In this document: positions 6,755-7,412 of the stretch, piece after piece
How the letters are laid out: every line of letters begins with the position of its first letter
Position numbering within the stretch: position 1 is the first letter of the stretch
DNA from: an uncultured Selenomonas sp.
GTDB lineage: Bacteria; Bacillota; Negativicutes; Selenomonadales; Selenomonadaceae
Direction: 5' to 3'
Length of the DNA stretch: 7,412 nt
Assembly (NCBI GenBank): GCA_937981305.1
Contig: CALJPB010000022.1
Location: 1 to 7,412 of the forward strand
The notes under the pieces: generated by a model
The model's input: the letters and a program-made list of their open reading frames with translations, nothing else
Databases searched by the model: none
Told to the model about the DNA's origin: nothing
Program-made: the position numbers and the translations under genes

Positions 6755-7412
6755 ATGCAGGCCGTGGATAAACGAATCCTTATCAAGGCGGCAAACCTCT
6801 ATTATACGGATGGTTTGAAGCAGGGGGAAATCGCCGCACGACTCGGCGTTGATCGCACGACGGTGAGCAAGTATCTCAAGCGGGCACTTGCAGCGGGCAT
6901 TGTCCGCATCACGGTTGAGACGGACAGCAACGAGGAACTGGAAAGCGCACTCGAGCGTCGTTTCGGTCTCCGTGAGGCATATGTTGTCGCGCACAGCATC
7001 GACCTTGAGCAGGTCAAGCGGCGTATGGCACAGGCGGGGCTGAGTCTCCTGCGGCGCATTGTGACCGACGGGCAGACCATCGGTCTTGCATGGGGGACGA
7101 GCATCCGCGAGCTGACGCGCTATGCGGCGGCGGAGCGGCTGCACCCGGTCGACGCGGACTTTGTTCCGCTCGACGGCGGCCCTGAGAGCGTTGACAGCGA
7201 ACTCCATGTGAATACGCTCTGCTACGAGCTTGCAAACGCCTTCGGCGGGCGCAGTCACTACATCTACGCACCTGCGATTGCACGCACGGCGGAGATTGCG
7301 GCGGCGATTCGTCAGGATGTGAACTTCGAGCAGATCATGCAGTTCTGGGAGAAGCTTGACATCGGCATCGTCGGCATCGGTGCACCCGTGAAGTCCTCGA
7401 ATCTCGTCTGGA
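6755..7412 (+). CDS. SorC-family (DeoR-like) sugar-responsive transcriptional regulator, 5' part
   Basis: 219 codons are visible, open to the window end; the family is usually about 310-320 residues, so roughly the last third is missing. Residues 8-54 form an N-terminal helix-turn-helix: LYYTDGLKQGEIAARLGVDR followed by TTVSKYLKRAL, with the recognition helix near 33-43. From about 60 onward lies the sugar-phosphate-binding effector domain: GLAWGTSI at 110-117, the PLDGG loop at 138-142, and the NFEQIMQFWEKLDIGIVGIG segment at 190-209, which are hallmarks of the family. Such proteins bind operators as oligomers and release or change contacts when a phosphorylated sugar binds. AGGAGG at 6741-6746 lies 8 bases before the ATG. 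The palindromes upstream suggest autoregulation. It probably controls sugar or polyol genes beyond the window and possibly the adjacent oxidoreductase; the effector cannot be read. Confidence 0.92.
   Translation, partial: MQAVDKRILIKAANLYYTDGLKQGEIAARLGVDRTTVSKYLKRALAAGIVRITVETDSNEELESALERRFGLREAYVVAHSIDLEQVKRRMAQAGLSLLRRIVTDGQTIGLAWGTSIRELTRYAAAERLHPVDADFVPLDGGPESVDSELHVNTLCYELANAFGGRSHYIYAPAIARTAEIAAAIRQDVNFEQIMQFWEKLDIGIVGIGAPVKSSNLVW

Noticed and set aside
6671..7258. 195-codon open frame on the minus strand opposite the SorC-type gene
   Set aside because: The + strand frame shows a helix-turn-helix and the SorC effector-domain motifs, so this frame is a shadow.

Overview
The window reads as ordinary chromosome of a GC-rich, diderm-type Firmicute, most likely Negativicutes and Selenomonas-like. 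This assignment is an inference. It rests on a HrcA/CIRCE-controlled groES-groEL operon, a methyl-accepting chemotaxis protein with the long cytoplasmic hairpin common in Firmicutes, a lipobox-bearing solute-binding protein, strong AGGAGG ribosome binding sites, and GC-rich coding sequence broken by AT-rich intergenic gaps. All genes lie on the + strand.

Layout. (1) Positions 1-198 hold the last 65 codons of ilvN, the acetolactate synthase regulatory subunit. (2) Positions 228-2886 hold a tight two-gene unit: a RbsB-like sugar-binding lipoprotein followed 13 bases later by a transmembrane chemoreceptor. No ABC transporter gene accompanies it here. It ends at a strong intrinsic terminator (2903-2939). 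(3) Positions 2961-5074 hold the heat-shock operon: a sigma-A-type promoter, a perfect CIRCE operator, groES, groEL and a 15-bp-stem terminator. (4) Positions 5100-6652 hold a single-gene unit encoding a Rossmann-fold oxidoreductase with a C-terminal SAF domain (the 'predicted homoserine dehydrogenase with SAF domain' group). It has its own candidate promoter and a 16-bp-stem terminator. (5) Positions 6654-7412 hold a strong promoter and the first 219 codons of a SorC-type sugar-responsive regulator that runs off the window. Several candidate operator palindromes surround this promoter.

How the genes work together. The binding protein and chemoreceptor probably form one sensory module: the lipoprotein captures a sugar-like ligand outside the inner membrane and presents it to the receptor. 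The SorC regulator probably controls carbohydrate or polyol genes downstream of the window, and possibly the adjacent SAF oxidoreductase. The groESL operon is an independent stress unit between them.

I found no mobile elements, CRISPR arrays, tRNA or rRNA genes, and no clear novel defence or metabolic system. The observations most worth following are the transporter-free binding-protein/receptor pair, the oxidoreductase of unknown substrate, and the three related operator-like sites around the SorC promoter.
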